Source: Methylobacterium sp. W2
GTDB taxonomy: Bacteria > Pseudomonadota > Alphaproteobacteria > Rhizobiales > Beijerinckiaceae
NCBI RefSeq assembly: GCF_020662345.1
Contig: NZ_VMOA01000031.1
Location: 1 to 64,000, forward strand
Length of the DNA: 64,000 nt
Direction of reading: 5' to 3'
Shown in pieces: positions 63,752 to 64,000 of this stretch. A program made the translations under genes and the position numbers. The notes under the pieces were generated by a model, which made no database searches, was not told the DNA's origin, and saw only the letters and a program-made list of their open reading frames with translations. Each line of letters opens with the position of its first letter. Positions within the stretch are counted from its first letter, which is position 1.

Positions 63752-64000
63752 TCACGCCTTCGGTGGGCGGCTGGCGGTGTCGCAGGAGGTCCCCGAGAAC
63801 CGGGAGAACAGCTTGGCGAGATGCGGGCGCAGGGGCAGGAACCCGCGATAGGCGGTCTCGGCCAGGATCGGCATGCCGGGCAGACTGGCGAGGGACGCGA
63901 GCCAGCCCCAACCGGGCAACTCGCGCCAGAGCCGGATGAAGCCCGACGCCCCGGAGGCGAGGCGGCCCTGTTCGTCCCGGACGTGGAAACGCGCCCGTGC
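63752..64000 (-). CDS. DCC-family thiol-disulfide oxidoreductase (DUF393), C-terminal part
   Basis: The last 82 codons are present, running off the window edge. The sequence FHVRDEQGRLASGASGFIRL, LWRELPGWGWLASLASLPGM and AETAYRGFLPLRPHLAKLF fits the end of the YuxK/DCC family. The N-terminal DxxCxxC redox motif lies outside the window. Confidence 0.75.
   Translation of the reverse strand, partial: ARARFHVRDEQGRLASGASGFIRLWRELPGWGWLASLASLPGMPILAETAYRGFLPLRPHLAKLFSRFSGTSCDTASRPPKA

Overview
The window is about 70% G+C, with tightly packed genes. It reads as a chromosome segment of a Rhizobiales alphaproteobacterium, most likely Methylobacterium or Methylorubrum. The pointers are a PQQ precursor peptide (pqqA), a MxKDx-repeat peptide, several HWE-type histidine kinases, an EcfG-like sigma factor, and two GAAC-N7-GAAC boxes of the alphaproteobacterial LexA type. 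No rRNA, tRNA or CRISPR array was seen. The genus call is inference.

Layout. (1) 1-9883: a type II secretion operon, gspD(partial)-prepilin peptidase-gspFGHIJKE-L-M-C/N, with nearly every start overlapping the previous stop. (2) 9.9-12.3 kb: an ISAs1-type transposase relic, a MxKDx peptide, and a cytochrome b561 / Tat molybdopterin oxidoreductase pair, both broken. (3) 12.3-15.4 kb: a bicovalent FAD oxidoreductase, a nucleoside deaminase and a double-ABM membrane protein. (4) 15.4-26 kb: a signalling region with a NarL-type response regulator and histidine kinase, a broken M20 peptidase, a PAS-protein relic, an EcfG-like sigma factor with a NepR-like N-terminus, two HWE kinases, a frameshifted Crp regulator and a receiver protein. 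(5) 26-34 kb: SOS-boxed dinB, a holin-like protein, gpmA, rsgA, an aldo/keto reductase and many small genes, including an SOS-boxed divergent pair. (6) 34.4-41.4 kb: a RTX adhesin-like gene of about 2300 codons cut by an amber codon. (7) 41.6-46.5 kb: two LuxR regulators, an orphan pqqA with its own terminator, a shikimate dehydrogenase homologue and a YciF-like protein. (8) 46.5-63 kb: a LLM flavin monooxygenase, then an exopolysaccharide locus (acetyltransferase, JmjC-like cupin, glycosyltransferases, Wzy-like polymerase, GH10 glycanase, Wzx-like flippase, DUF6492, methyltransferase, deacetylase, Wzz, WecG). The window ends with a DUF1345 protein and a partial DCC protein.

How the genes fit together. 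The T2SS operon exports folded proteins across the outer membrane. The Wzx/Wzy/Wzz set would assemble a secreted polysaccharide, with the Tat-exported GH10 enzyme, the deacetylase and the acetyltransferase trimming or decorating it. The 15-26 kb block looks like general-stress or light/redox signalling.

A striking feature is the number of conserved genes broken by one missing base (gspD, SUOX-family oxidoreductase, M20 peptidase, Crp, small LuxR). Together with a deletion in b561 and a Gln-to-amber change in the RTX gene, this suggests either real decay or residual indel errors in the assembly.
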